A program made the position numbers and the translations under genes. Source: Parahaliea aestuarii (GTDB taxonomy: Bacteria; Pseudomonadota; Gammaproteobacteria; Pseudomonadales; Halieaceae). From it: a DNA stretch of 64,000 nt. The notes under the pieces were generated by a model. The model searched no databases and was not told where the DNA came from. It saw only the letters and a program-made list of their open reading frames with translations. Positions 1 to 9,016 of the stretch are shown here, one piece after another. Position 1 is the first letter of the stretch. Every line of letters begins with the position of its first letter. The DNA is taken from positions 248,001-312,000 of the forward strand of contig NZ_VRYZ01000006.1 in assembly GCF_008064635.1 (NCBI RefSeq). The letters are read 5' to 3'.

Positions 1-1074
1 GACGGGGCAGCGGATATGAGCCAGGTGATGGACGTGGCCTCGGCCATCGCCCGCTACATGGCCAGCCGCAAAGTGGTGATCACCAAATCCACCGTGCCGG
101 TGGGCACCACCGACACCGTGCTGGCCCACATCAAGCGGGCCCTGCACGACCAGGGGCGCGACATCCCGGTAGAAGCGGCCTCCAACCCGGAGTTCCTGAA
201 AGAGGGCTCCGCCGTCGCCGACTGCCAGAGCCCCGACCGCATCGTCATCGGCACCCGCTCGCCCACGGTGCTGGAACAGATGCGCCGCATGTACCAGGCC
301 TTCAACCGCAACCGCGAGAAGATCATGGCGATGGATCCGCCCAGCGCGGAAATGACCAAATTGACCGCCAACGCCATGCTGGCCACCAAAATCAGCTTTA
401 TGAACGAAATGGCCAATATCGCCGAGGCGGTGGGGGCGGACATCGAGGACGTGCGCCGCGGCATCGGCGCCGACCCCCGCATCGGCTACCAGTTCATCTA
501 CCCCGGCTGCGGCTACGGCGGCTCCTGCTTTCCCAAGGACGTGCGCGCCCTGAAATACCTGGCCGGCCAGCACGATCACCGGGCGGAGATTCTCACCGCT
601 GTGCACGACACCAACCAGCGCCAGAAGAACAAGCTGGCGGAGCGGGTGATGGCCCGCCTCGGCTACGACCTGACCGGCAAAACCATCGCCCTGTGGGGCC
701 TGTCCTTCAAACCCAACACCGACGACATGCGCGAGGCTCCCAGCCGCTACGTGCTGGAGGGCATCTGGTCCTGCGGCGGCCGGGTGAAGGCGTTTGACCC
801 CCAGGCGGGGCAGGCCTGCCTGGCCCTGTACGGCGAGCGCGATGACCTGGTCATCACCGAGCACAAGGAAGATGCCCTGGAAGGCGCTGACGCCCTGGTG
901 ATCTGCACCGAGTGGAAGGCCTTCTGGTCACCGGATTTCGAGCAGGTGAAATCCCTGCTGAAGCAGCCGCTGATCTTTGACGGGCGCAACCTGTACAACC
1001 CGGCCTACCTGGAAGAACTGGGCATCGAGTACTACGGCATCGGCCGCGGACGCTCGCTGCACGCGGCGGCCTGA
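1..1074 (+). CDS. ugd: UDP-glucose 6-dehydrogenase, C-terminal part (start lies before the window)
   Basis: This enzyme oxidises UDP-glucose to UDP-glucuronate with two NAD+, supplying uronic acid for exopolysaccharide or LPS. The frame is open from base 1, so the N-terminal Rossmann half is partly outside the window; the ATG at 16 is an internal Met. Visible family marks are the TKSTVPVGT segment near the start, the catalytic-cysteine motif YGGSCFPKD (about base 515-540), and the C-terminal UDP-binding domain with LSFKPNTDDMREAPS. The sequence ends normally at a TGA after a short polar tail. A gap of about 70 bases separates it from the next gene, so it is probably the last gene of its transcript. 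Identification is secure. The specific polysaccharide it serves cannot be told from here. Confidence 0.95.
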   Translation, partial: DGAADMSQVMDVASAIARYMASRKVVITKSTVPVGTTDTVLAHIKRALHDQGRDIPVEAASNPEFLKEGSAVADCQSPDRIVIGTRSPTVLEQMRRMYQAFNRNREKIMAMDPPSAEMTKLTANAMLATKISFMNEMANIAEAVGADIEDVRRGIGADPRIGYQFIYPGCGYGGSCFPKDVRALKYLAGQHDHRAEILTAVHDTNQRQKNKLAERVMARLGYDLTGKTIALWGLSFKPNTDDMREAPSRYVLEGIWSCGGRVKAFDPQAGQACLALYGERDDLVITEHKEDALEGADALVICTEWKAFWSPDFEQVKSLLKQPLIFDGRNLYNPAYLEELGIEYYGIGRGRSLHAAA

Positions 1075-1147
1075 ACGGCGCCGGGTGGTTTACACCTTGC
1101 CCCCAGCCAGTGATACTCGGTTCTGACCTCAGCTAACGACATCGGGT

Positions 1148-1594
1148 ATGACTGACAAGGCAGTACTGGGCTGGCGCGAGTGGCTGGCCCTGCCGGATCT
1201 CGGCATCGAGCGCATCAAGGCCAAGATCGACACCGGGGCGCGCACCAGCGCCCTGCACGCATTCTACGTGGAGCCCTTCGAGCGCGACGGTAGCGAGTGG
1301 GTGCGCTTCGGTATCCACCCCTGGCAGCAGAACACCGAAAAGGAAGTGCACTGCGAGGCCAGGGTGCTGGATAAACGCCAGGTGACCGATTCCGGCGGCC
1401 ATCGCGAGCACCGCTACGTCATCCAGAGCCGGGTGCGGGTGGGCGAACGCATGATCGATGCGGAAATCACCCTCACCGACCGCGAAACCATGCGCTTCCG
1501 CATGCTGCTGGGGCGCACCGCCATGCGCGGGGCTTTCCTCGTAGATCCGGCACGCTCCTACCTGCAGGGAACTCGCCCCGGCGAGGAGGCCTGA
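1148..1594 (+). CDS. RimK-associated ATP-dependent zinc protease family protein (retropepsin-like)
   Basis: A small 148-residue protein of the family annotated as putative ATP-dependent zinc protease, which has an aspartic-protease-like (retropepsin) fold. The hallmark [13 protein letters not shown] lies at about residues 26-38 and the C-terminal signature [15 protein letters not shown] near residues 118-132. Members usually sit beside rimK (ATP-grasp ligase) and an aspartoacylase-like gene. Here the deacylase follows after 2 bases but no rimK lies between them or nearby. The function of the family is unsettled; it may process peptides or the glutamate tails made by RimK. No signal peptide is present, so it should be cytoplasmic. 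Confidence 0.85.
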   Translation: MTDKAVLGWREWLALPDLGIERIKAKIDTGARTSALHAFYVEPFERDGSEWVRFGIHPWQQNTEKEVHCEARVLDKRQVTDSGGHREHRYVIQSRVRVGERMIDAEITLTDRETMRFRMLLGRTAMRGAFLVDPARSYLQGTRPGEEA

Positions 1595-1596
1595 AC

Positions 1597-2649
1597 ATGC
1601 CGCGCTCCCCGCTGGTGATTGGCGGCCAGACCATCGAGCCGGGCGGCCACTACACCGTGGACATCCCGGTGGCCCCCATGTACACCCATGACAACCTGTC
1701 GATCAGCGTAAAGGTGATCAGCGGCAAGCGGCCCGGCCCGGTGCTGTTCGTGTGCGCCGCCATTCACGGCGACGAGATCAACGGGGTGGAGATCATCCGC
1801 CGGCTGCTCAAGGACCCGCAACTCAAGCGCCTCAAGGGCACCCTGATCGCCATTCCCATCGTCAACGTGTACGGTTTTATCAACCACACCCGCTATCTGC
1901 CCGACGGCCGCGACCTCAATCGCTCCTTCCCCGGCTCCAGCCGCGGCTCGCTGACCGGACGCATCGCCCACACCTTCATGCAGGAAATCGTGGCTCACTG
2001 CAGTCACGGTATCGACCTGCACACCGGCGCCCGCCACCGCAGCAATTTCCCGCAGATTCGCGCCAACCTGGAAGACGAAGCAACCCTGGCCATGACCGAG
2101 GCCTTCGGCGCCCCGCTGGCCATCGACGCCAAGATCCGCGACGGTTCCCTGCGCGGCGCCGCCGGTGATATGGGCGTGCCGGTACTGCTGTACGAGAGCT
2201 GCGAAGCCCTGCGCTTCGACGAGATCTACATCCGCGCTGGCGTCAAGGGGGTGCTGAATGTGATGCGCCACCTGGGCATGCTGCGCAGGAGCCGCGCCAG
2301 GGCCCTGAAGAAACCGCTGATCAGCCGCAACACCCACTGGTTGCGGGCGCCAGAGAGCGGCATCCTGAGAGTGCTGGTAGCGCTGGGAGCCGAGGTACAG
2401 GCCGGCCAGATCATCGGCTTTATCGCCGACCCGCTGGGCACCAGCGAAGTGGATGTGGTGGCGGAGTCACCGGGCATTGTCATCGGCCGCACCAACCTGC
2501 CGCTGGTATACGAGGGCGACGCCCTCTTTCACATCGCCGAGGTCGATCGGCGGCGCAAGTGGGAGGTGGAAGCCTTTCACGAAGACTACCAACCGGACGA
2601 ACACGAACTGGATCCGGAAGACCTGAGTTCAGCGCCGATTGCCGATTAG
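1597..2649 (+). CDS. Succinylglutamate desuccinylase/aspartoacylase family deacylase
   Basis: A 350-residue zinc-dependent M14-type deacylase of the AstE/aspartoacylase group. The first zinc-binding pair is in AAIHGDEINGVE (residues about 52-63). DLNRSFPG and the third ligand in IDLHTG follow, as in carboxypeptidase-like deacylases. A C-terminal biotinyl-like beta domain (about 250-330) contains an acidic tail. The start codon lies 2 bases after the stop of the zinc protease gene, so the two are translated as a unit. This pair normally accompanies rimK, which suggests action on glutamylated or acylated small molecules or protein tails. The substrate is unknown. Confidence 0.87.
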   Translation: MPRSPLVIGGQTIEPGGHYTVDIPVAPMYTHDNLSISVKVISGKRPGPVLFVCAAIHGDEINGVEIIRRLLKDPQLKRLKGTLIAIPIVNVYGFINHTRYLPDGRDLNRSFPGSSRGSLTGRIAHTFMQEIVAHCSHGIDLHTGARHRSNFPQIRANLEDEATLAMTEAFGAPLAIDAKIRDGSLRGAAGDMGVPVLLYESCEALRFDEIYIRAGVKGVLNVMRHLGMLRRSRARALKKPLISRNTHWLRAPESGILRVLVALGAEVQAGQIIGFIADPLGTSEVDVVAESPGIVIGRTNLPLVYEGDALFHIAEVDRRRKWEVEAFHEDYQPDEHELDPEDLSSAPIAD

Positions 2650-2674
2650 GCGCCGCGGCTGACTGTGTGCAGGT

Positions 2675-2989
2675 TCAGCCTCGCCGCAACAGCCACAGAC
2701 GCAACCAGTGCGGGCGCCAGCTCAGGGTAAAGGCGACCGCGGCAGCGGACACCGCCAGCAGCATGCACCAGACCAGTGCCGCCATGGTCGGCGCATCCGC
2801 CAGCAGGCACAGCCACAATGCCAGCAGCAGCGCCAGGCTACCGGCGACCTGCAGTCCGCGCATTGCACCCGCAGACTGACTCGCCCCGCGACGCACCTGG
2901 CGCCAGTGTGCCGACTTGGCCAGGGCCAGCCAGGCCATGCCGCTGAAGCAACTGACGGTGGCCAGCAGCAACAGGCCGCCCTCAGCCAC
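2675..2989 (-). CDS. DUF3325 family small membrane protein of iron operon
   Basis: Last gene of the iron operon; about 104 residues with three hydrophobic segments. I chose the GTG at 2989 over the ATG at 3067. The GTG has GGAG seven bases upstream and overlaps the PepSY stop by only 8 bases, and it gives the usual DUF3325 length, beginning directly with a membrane helix (AEGGLLLLATVSCFSGMAWL). The ATG would add 26 atypical residues inside the PepSY gene. DUF3325 proteins recur next to PepSY and TonB siderophore-receptor genes and are thought to help ferric-siderophore handling at the inner membrane. Their biochemical role is unknown. Confidence 0.75.
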   Translation of the reverse strand: MAEGGLLLLATVSCFSGMAWLALAKSAHWRQVRRGASQSAGAMRGLQVAGSLALLLALWLCLLADAPTMAALVWCMLLAVSAAAVAFTLSWRPHWLRLWLLRRG

Positions 2990-4703
2990 GGGCCGGCTCC
3001 AGCGTAGTGTCCAGCGCCGAACTATCGGCTGTGCCGGCGGTTCCCTCCGCAACACGCTTTCTGACACCCTCCCTGATGCGCAGCAGCGCGGCGGCCTTCA
3101 CCGCGATGCCGGCGCTCGCCAGCAGGCAGAGATCGACACCGGCCACCGGCCAATAGCCAGCCGCCAGGGTTTTGCCGAGGTGGTCGCCAGTGGTGAGCCA
3201 GTTCAACAACACCGCCGCCACGGCCAGCGCGGCATAGGCCCAGCACTGCTCGCGCCAGGCCGGCGATATGAGCCCACGCGCCACCGGCGCGCTGCGCCAG
3301 GCCGCATGGGCCAGGGCCGCGAGCCAGCTGTACCAGAAGATGCGCTCCTGCCACAGGGCGCGGCCGAGCAGGTCTTCCGGCAGCAGCCGGTTGGCCACCA
3401 ACATCGCCGAGGTCGCCACCAGCATGCCGGTGACTGCGGCGACGGCCAGGGCATCCACCCAGCGCACCAGGGCCGCCGGGGACTGCCCGGCCAGCTGGCG
3501 CTTGCGCTTTTCCACGAAGAACACGAAACCGGTAGCGATACAGACACAACCGGCCAGCCCGCCAAACACATACAGCCAGCGCAGCAGCCAGTGGCGGAAA
3601 TGCTGCAGGTGCAGGCCAGTCAGGAATTCGTTCACCGAGAACACCGGTGACAGGGGCGGGTCCTCTCGCAGCACCTCGCCGGTGCTGGCCTTGAAGTGGA
3701 CCCCCTGCCCGACCAGGGCAACCTGGTCGCTGCCGGCGCGGTAAATGCTGACATAGCCATTCTCGTCGCCGATGTGATCGATGAACAGGGAACCCACTTC
3801 GCCGGGCATGTCGCGCAGCGCCCAGCGTCGCTTGGCCTCTGCCACCATGGCGTCCACCGAGGCCAGGGCTGCCGGAATACCGGCCGGTTCGTGGGGCAGC
3901 CCGGTACGCTCGGCCTGCAGCACTTCGTGCTGCTTCGCCAGCGGCTCGAGCGCGGTCTGGCTCAGCGGAAAGTAGATACCGGCAAAGATCACCAGGCCGG
4001 TGAAGGCAAAGAAGAAGTGGAAGGGCAGCGCCACCACACCGGTCAGGTTGTGCAGGTCCAGCACGCTGCGCTGGGTGCGCTTGTGGGGGCGGAAGGTAAA
4101 CAGCTCCCTGAACAGCTTGCGGTGCATGACCACGCCGGTTACCAGGGCCGCCAGCATGATCAGCGCCGCCAGGCCGACGATCCAGTAGCCCAGATTTTTC
4201 CAGTGCAGGTGCAGGCTGTAATGCAGCGGGTAGAAGAAATCGCTGCCCACCTGCAGTTTATCCTCGCTCAGGTAGGCGCCAGTGCGCGGGTCGATGCTGG
4301 CCCAGCCGTGCACGTGCTGATGGTCGTCACTGGCGTCGATCGGCTTGTTGGGAATGGCGAACTCACCGCCGATCTGCAATACCGGGTCGCGGTGGGTGGT
4401 GTAGGCGTAGAGAGAGGCCAGTGGCAGGGTATCCGGGTGGGGTATTTCCCCCTGTACCCGCAGTGCGGTGGCGGCCATGTCATCCGGGTGCGCGCGCAAC
4501 CGGTCGTAGACCGGCTTGAGCACCGTATCGAAAGACGGCATCGGCTGCGCAGCAAAGCGGGTTTCAGGCACTGCCCAGCGGTCAATTTCGCGGTCAAAAA
4601 CCGACAGCGAGCCGAAGAAGAAGACGGCTATCAGGACATAGCCCAGCACCAGCCCGAACCAGGTGTGTACCCAGGCCATGGCCTGGCGGAAATTGGCAAA
4701 CAT
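2982..4703 (-). CDS. PepSY-domain inner-membrane protein (siderophore-iron reductase type)
   Basis: A 573-residue PepSY-associated transmembrane protein like those following ferric-siderophore receptors (PiuB/FoxB-like). The N-terminal helix carries WVHTWFGLVLGYV. A large periplasmic PepSY region follows, then WIVGLAALIMLAALVTG with the conserved HRKLFRELFTFRP loop and DLHNLTGVVALPFH, and four more helices near the C-terminus. The paired histidines in helices suggest haem or electron transfer for reducing Fe(III)-siderophore in the periplasm, as proposed for relatives. It starts 13 bases after the DUF3649 gene ends and overlaps DUF3325 downstream. Fur control is likely from the box at 7211-7229. 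Confidence 0.88.
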   Translation of the reverse strand: MFANFRQAMAWVHTWFGLVLGYVLIAVFFFGSLSVFDREIDRWAVPETRFAAQPMPSFDTVLKPVYDRLRAHPDDMAATALRVQGEIPHPDTLPLASLYAYTTHRDPVLQIGGEFAIPNKPIDASDDHQHVHGWASIDPRTGAYLSEDKLQVGSDFFYPLHYSLHLHWKNLGYWIVGLAALIMLAALVTGVVMHRKLFRELFTFRPHKRTQRSVLDLHNLTGVVALPFHFFFAFTGLVIFAGIYFPLSQTALEPLAKQHEVLQAERTGLPHEPAGIPAALASVDAMVAEAKRRWALRDMPGEVGSLFIDHIGDENGYVSIYRAGSDQVALVGQGVHFKASTGEVLREDPPLSPVFSVNEFLTGLHLQHFRHWLLRWLYVFGGLAGCVCIATGFVFFVEKRKRQLAGQSPAALVRWVDALAVAAVTGMLVATSAMLVANRLLPEDLLGRALWQERIFWYSWLAALAHAAWRSAPVARGLISPAWREQCWAYAALAVAAVLLNWLTTGDHLGKTLAAGYWPVAGVDLCLLASAGIAVKAAALLRIREGVRKRVAEGTAGTADSSALDTTLEPARG

Positions 4704-4716
4704 CGGTATTCCTTCC

Positions 4717-5034
4717 CTACGCTCCCGCGATCAATTGCTGCTGCAGCACCAGCGCGGCGGCACTCATCAGACCGCCGCCGGCCAGCAGAAGAATCCATAC
4801 CCGCAGCATGTTACGCGCCGCCCACACCCACAGAAAAATCACCAGGTAAGCGAGAAAGGCGATGATCATGCACAGCGTACGGGCCTCGTCGTAAGCCATC
4901 CCCAGCGCCACCAGGCCGGCAATGCCGAGACTGCTGGCGCCCCACAAAAAGGCGTAGCCGCCGAGGAGGCTAGCGGCGATGCGGGAGAGAATAGCCAGCG
5001 CGAGCGGCGCCTGTTCAGAAGCGGTAGCTGACAT
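4717..5034 (-). CDS. DUF3649 family small membrane protein of iron operon
   Basis: A 105-residue protein with three transmembrane segments (around residues 12-45, 50-75 and 78-100) matching the DUF3649 family, which is found almost only between TonB receptor and PepSY genes. Its ATG lies 20 bases inside the end of the receptor gene in another frame, so translational coupling is likely. The precise job is unknown. The conserved neighbourhood (receptor, DUF3649, PepSY, DUF3325) points to a role in iron release or reduction at the inner membrane. Confidence 0.78.
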   Translation of the reverse strand: MSATASEQAPLALAILSRIAASLLGGYAFLWGASSLGIAGLVALGMAYDEARTLCMIIAFLAYLVIFLWVWAARNMLRVWILLLAGGGLMSAAALVLQQQLIAGA

Positions 5035-7129
5035 GCAGGCTGTAGTCCATGGGTGTGCCGTAGCGGTATTGATTGAAGAAGCCGACCTGGCTGTAGTATT
5101 TCTCGTCCAGCAGGTTGTCCAGGTTGACCTGCACCGACAGGCTGTCGCTGAAGGCGTAGCGCGCCATCAGGTTGACCAGGGCGAAGTCGTCCTGGGTCAG
5201 TCTGCCCGGCTCCTGTGTAGCCGGGTTGCTGGTGGCGGCATAGATCTCGCCCTGCCAGTTGACGCCCCCGCCCACGGTCAGGCGGTTCCACTGGTAGGTG
5301 GTGAACAGTTTCAGCAGCTTGCGCGGTGCATCGGTGTTCACATCTTCGCCATCGGCATCCTCGGCGCTGAACTGGGTAAAACTGGCACTGAACTGCCAGT
5401 TGTCGCTGAGATTGCCCACCACTTCCAGCTCGGCGCCGGTGGTCTCGGTGCCCTGGGCGGCGTAGTAGAACATCTCCAGGGTTTCGGGATCGACAATACC
5501 GGTGGGCTCGGCGAGATTGTCCTGCTCGATCTGGAACAGGGCGAAGGAGGTTTCCAGGGCGCCATTCAGCCAGGCGCTCTTGAGGCCGGCCTCGTAGCTC
5601 TTGCCCTCCAGCGGATCGACAGTATTGCCGCTCGTGTCGCGCTCGTTCTGGGGCTGGAAGATTTCGGTGTAACTGGCGTAGAGGCGGTGCTGCTCGCCCA
5701 GGTCGTAGAGCACCCCGGCATAGGGAATGACCACGTCGTCGTCGCCGTAGTCGAGCACGGCACCGTACTCCACACCCTGGCGCTCCCAACTGGCCAGGCG
5801 GGCACCGAGGATAAACTTCAGACTGTCGCTGGCGGCTAGGCGCACGGCGCCGTAGTAGCCCTCCTGCTCGGTCTCGATATCCTGGTCCATGCGCGTGGTG
5901 TCGGACCAGCGCGGCTCCGGGGAGCTGCCGTCCCACGCGAAAAAGTTGCCGACGCTGTAAAAATCGAGGGCGGTCCAGACCTCGGTCTCGGCGGACTGCT
6001 CGCTGTGCAGGGCACCGAGCACGAACTCGTGCTGGCGACCAAACAGTCCGAAGTCACCGCGCAACTGCACATCGACACTGTCCAGCACCGACTCGCCCGA
6101 GGCGCGGTAGGGGAAGTAGCTCAAGCCCTCGCCCGTTGCCTTGTCGACATCGCCGGACAGGTACAGCAGCCGGGTTTTCTGCCCGTTTTCCACCCGGTTG
6201 TAGTTGGCCCTGAGCTGCCAGCCGTTGCTGAATTCCTGCACCGCATTCACGAAGTAGTTTTCGTTGCGGGTTTCCCAGCGGGTCCAGTCGGCGGCGGTGG
6301 ACTTGGAGCGCGACCAGTCGGTGCGGGTGCCGTCGGTGAACCAGGTCGGCAGGGCGCCCCAGGTGGCCCCGGTGGGGTCATTCTGCTGATAGCTGGCGCC
6401 GACCCGCAGCAGGGTGCTGTCGCTGAGGTCCGCCTCCAGCACCCCGTAAAAGACGTCGGATTCCTCTTCCAGAAAGTCCTGGTAAGACTCGCCCTCGGAG
6501 TGCTTGGCCACCACGCGACCGCGCAGGGCCCCGTCAAAGCCCAGCCCGGAACTGACGTCTGCGGTGGTTTCATAGTTGTTCCAGCGGCCAAAGCCGCCGT
6601 CGACATAGCCGGTCAACTCGGTGTCCCTGGCGTGCTTGCGCACCAGGTTGATGGAGGCGGAGGGATCGCCGGCGCCAGTCATCAGGCCGGTGGCGCCACG
6701 CACCACTTCCACGCGCTCGTAGAGTGACATGTCGACCACGGTTTCGCCCGAGTCTCCCGCCAGGCTCCAGGGCAGCGGCACGCCGTCCACCTGGTAGTTG
6801 CGAATTTCGAAGCCGCGGGAGGAGAAGGTGTTGCGCACGTCGTCGATCTCCTGCAGGGAGACCCCGGCCGCATTGACCACGACATCGGAGATAGTGTCCA
6901 GGTTCTGGTCGAGGATGCGCTGCGAAGTGATCACTGTCACCGACTGCGGCGTTTCCAGCGGGGTCAGGCCCAGGCCGGTAGCCATGTCCATTTCCCCGGT
7001 CAGCAGGTAGCTCCCGGTGACCACCACCTCTTCCAGGTTGCCGGGCGCCTGGGCTTCGGCGGTGCCGCCATAAAGGCCGGCCTGCAGAGCGGCTGCCAGC
7101 ACCGTTAATCGCACGCCGTGACTATGCAT
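5015..7129 (-). CDS. TonB-dependent ferric-siderophore receptor
   Basis: A 704-residue outer-membrane receptor that would import a ferric siderophore with TonB energy. The start is set at the ATG at 7129, preceded by GGGG and followed by a signal peptide ending at about AEAQA; the longer frame from 7171 lacks this logic. The TonB box region is LEEVVVTGSYL. The plug has the features of the siderophore-receptor subfamily (TPQSVTVITSQRILDQN, about residues 55-75), and the barrel ends in the aromatic YSLHVSYRF. It heads the operon with DUF3649, PepSY and DUF3325, and a strong Fur box lies about 80 bases upstream. The siderophore identity cannot be read from sequence; no biosynthesis genes are in the window. 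Confidence 0.93.
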   Translation of the reverse strand: MHSHGVRLTVLAAALQAGLYGGTAEAQAPGNLEEVVVTGSYLLTGEMDMATGLGLTPLETPQSVTVITSQRILDQNLDTISDVVVNAAGVSLQEIDDVRNTFSSRGFEIRNYQVDGVPLPWSLAGDSGETVVDMSLYERVEVVRGATGLMTGAGDPSASINLVRKHARDTELTGYVDGGFGRWNNYETTADVSSGLGFDGALRGRVVAKHSEGESYQDFLEEESDVFYGVLEADLSDSTLLRVGASYQQNDPTGATWGALPTWFTDGTRTDWSRSKSTAADWTRWETRNENYFVNAVQEFSNGWQLRANYNRVENGQKTRLLYLSGDVDKATGEGLSYFPYRASGESVLDSVDVQLRGDFGLFGRQHEFVLGALHSEQSAETEVWTALDFYSVGNFFAWDGSSPEPRWSDTTRMDQDIETEQEGYYGAVRLAASDSLKFILGARLASWERQGVEYGAVLDYGDDDVVIPYAGVLYDLGEQHRLYASYTEIFQPQNERDTSGNTVDPLEGKSYEAGLKSAWLNGALETSFALFQIEQDNLAEPTGIVDPETLEMFYYAAQGTETTGAELEVVGNLSDNWQFSASFTQFSAEDADGEDVNTDAPRKLLKLFTTYQWNRLTVGGGVNWQGEIYAATSNPATQEPGRLTQDDFALVNLMARYAFSDSLSVQVNLDNLLDEKYYSQVGFFNQYRYGTPMDYSLHVSYRF

Positions 7130-7210
7130 TGGAATCCCCTGTCGATTGTTTCCCGGCAGGCGCCGGGTCAACTGATTTTATGCGGCTTGAAATCAAACCG
7201 TAATTGAACT

Positions 7211-7229
7211 GCGAATTATTCTCATTATC
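7211..7229. promoter_or_regulatory. Fur box upstream of the siderophore receptor operon
   Basis: The 19 bases at 7211-7229 match the classical Fur consensus (three GATAAT-type hexamers) at 14 positions by hand count, including the intact CATTATC half. It lies about 82 bases before the receptor start and on the far side from ettA, so it most plausibly represses the minus-strand iron operon when iron is abundant. Confidence 0.75.
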
Positions 7230-7306
7230 AAAAAAAGGTCAAGCCAAAAAGTACCACCGCCACCGCGCTGACGCTATCTGTCATGCCCCCAAGCGGCGGG
7301 CAGACC

Positions 7307-7315
7307 TGCTAGAAT
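7307..7315 (+). promoter_or_regulatory. Possible extended -10 promoter element of ettA
   Basis: TG, one base, then TAGAAT forms an extended -10 hexamer 35 bases before the ettA start. No good -35 is visible, which is typical of extended -10 promoters. This is a prediction by eye only. Confidence 0.4.
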
Positions 7316-7350
7316 GCCGCCCTCACTTCAACGCAGGGTTACCTTTTCCC

Positions 7351-9015
7351 ATGGCCCAGTACGTCTACACCATGAACCGGGTCGGCAAAGTCGTGCCGCC
7401 CAAGAAAACCATCCTCGAGGACATTTCCCTGTCCTTCTTCCCCGGCGCCAAGATCGGTGTGCTGGGCCTGAACGGCTCCGGCAAGTCGACACTGCTGAAG
7501 ATCATGGCCGGCATCGACACCGACATCCTCGGCGAGGCCCGCCCCCAGGCCGGCATCAAGATCGGCTACCTGCCCCAGGAACCCCAGCTGGACCCGGCCA
7601 AGGACGTGCGCGGCAACGTGGAAGAGGGCCTGCAGGAAGCCATCGACGCCCTGGCGGGGCTGGAGCAGGTCTACGCTGACTACGCCGAGCCCGACGCCGA
7701 CTTCGACGCCCTGGCCAAGGAACAGGCGCGGCTGGAAGACATTATCCAGGCCACCGATGCCCACAACATCGAGACCAAGCTGGAGATCGCTGCCAACGCC
7801 CTGCGCCTGCCGCCGTGGGATGCCGACGTGAGCACACTGTCCGGCGGTGAGCGCCGCCGGGTCGCCCTGTGCCGCCTGCTGCTGTCCGCCCCCGACATGC
7901 TGCTGCTGGACGAACCCACCAACCACCTCGACGCCGAGTCCGTCGCCTGGCTGGAGCGCTTCCTGGAAGGCTTCCCCGGCACCGTGGTGGCTATTACCCA
8001 CGACCGCTACTTCCTCGACAATGCCGCCGGCTGGATCCTGGAACTGGACCGCGGCCGCGGCATTCCCTACGAGGGCAACTACTCCGACTGGCTGGACGCC
8101 AAGGAAAAGCGCCTGGAGCAGGAAAAGCGCCAGGAGGCCTCCCACCAGAAGGCGATCAAGGCCGAACTGGAGTGGGTGCGCAGCAACCCAAAAGGACGCC
8201 AGGCCAAGAGCAAGGCCCGCCTGCAGCGCTTCGAGGAACTGCAGTCACAGGAATTCCAGGCCCGCAACGAGACCAACGAAATCTATATTCCCCCGGGCCC
8301 GCGCCTGGGTGACAACGTGATCGAGGTCAACAACCTGAAGAAAGCCTTCGGCGACCGCCTGCTGTTCGACAATGTCAGCTTCACCGTACCCAAGGGCAGC
8401 ATCGTCGGCATCATCGGCGCCAACGGCATGGGTAAATCCACCCTATTTCGTATCCTGATGGGCCAGGAGCAGCCCGACGGCGGCGAAGTGAAGGTGGGCG
8501 AAACCGTACAGCTGTCCTACGTGGACCAGAGCCGCGACGATCTCGATGGCAGCAAAACCGTGTGGGAGGAGATTTCCGACGGCCAGGACATCATGCGCAT
8601 CGGCAGCTACGAGGTGCCCTCGCGCTCCTACTGCGGGCGCTTCAACTTCAAGGGCTCCGACCAGCAGAAATTCGTCAAGGACCTGTCCGGGGGCGAGCGC
8701 AACCGCCTGCACCTGGCCAAGCTGCTGAAGCAGGGCGGCAACGTGTTGCTGTTAGACGAACCCACCAACGACCTCGACGTGGAAACCCTGCGCGCCCTGG
8801 AAGAGGCCGTGCTGGCCTTCCCCGGCAGCGCCCTGGTGATCTCGCACGATCGCTGGTTCCTGGACCGCATCGCCACCCACATCCTGGCCTACGAGGACGA
8901 TGGCAGCGTGGTGTTCCACGAGGGCAACTTCAGCGACTACGAGGAAGAGCGCAAGGCCCGCCTGGGCAAGGACGCGGACCAGCCGCAACGGGTGAAGTAC
9001 CGCAAGTTGAAGTGA
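7351..9015 (+). CDS. ettA: Energy-dependent translational throttle protein, ABC-F ATPase
   Basis: A 554-residue ABC-F protein of EttA length. In E. coli EttA binds the ribosomal E site and gates the first elongation steps according to the ATP/ADP ratio. The start at 7351 (MAQYVYTMNRVGK) matches the family; the frame is open upstream to 7204 but that part is unlike EttA. Two ABC domains are seen: Walker A GLNGSGKST with LSGGERRRVAL, and GANGMGKST with LSGGERNRLHL. They are joined by a charged linker around residues 250-300, the P-site tRNA interaction motif. There are no membrane helices. It is convergent with the caspase-like gene, with one base between the stops. Confidence 0.95.
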   Translation: MAQYVYTMNRVGKVVPPKKTILEDISLSFFPGAKIGVLGLNGSGKSTLLKIMAGIDTDILGEARPQAGIKIGYLPQEPQLDPAKDVRGNVEEGLQEAIDALAGLEQVYADYAEPDADFDALAKEQARLEDIIQATDAHNIETKLEIAANALRLPPWDADVSTLSGGERRRVALCRLLLSAPDMLLLDEPTNHLDAESVAWLERFLEGFPGTVVAITHDRYFLDNAAGWILELDRGRGIPYEGNYSDWLDAKEKRLEQEKRQEASHQKAIKAELEWVRSNPKGRQAKSKARLQRFEELQSQEFQARNETNEIYIPPGPRLGDNVIEVNNLKKAFGDRLLFDNVSFTVPKGSIVGIIGANGMGKSTLFRILMGQEQPDGGEVKVGETVQLSYVDQSRDDLDGSKTVWEEISDGQDIMRIGSYEVPSRSYCGRFNFKGSDQQKFVKDLSGGERNRLHLAKLLKQGGNVLLLDEPTNDLDVETLRALEEAVLAFPGSALVISHDRWFLDRIATHILAYEDDGSVVFHEGNFSDYEEERKARLGKDADQPQRVKYRKLK

Positions 9016-9016
9016 G

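Noticed and set aside
7130-7350. N-terminal extension of EttA from 7204
   Set aside because: The extra 49 residues are unlike any EttA and overlap the Fur box; the ATG at 7351 matches the family start.
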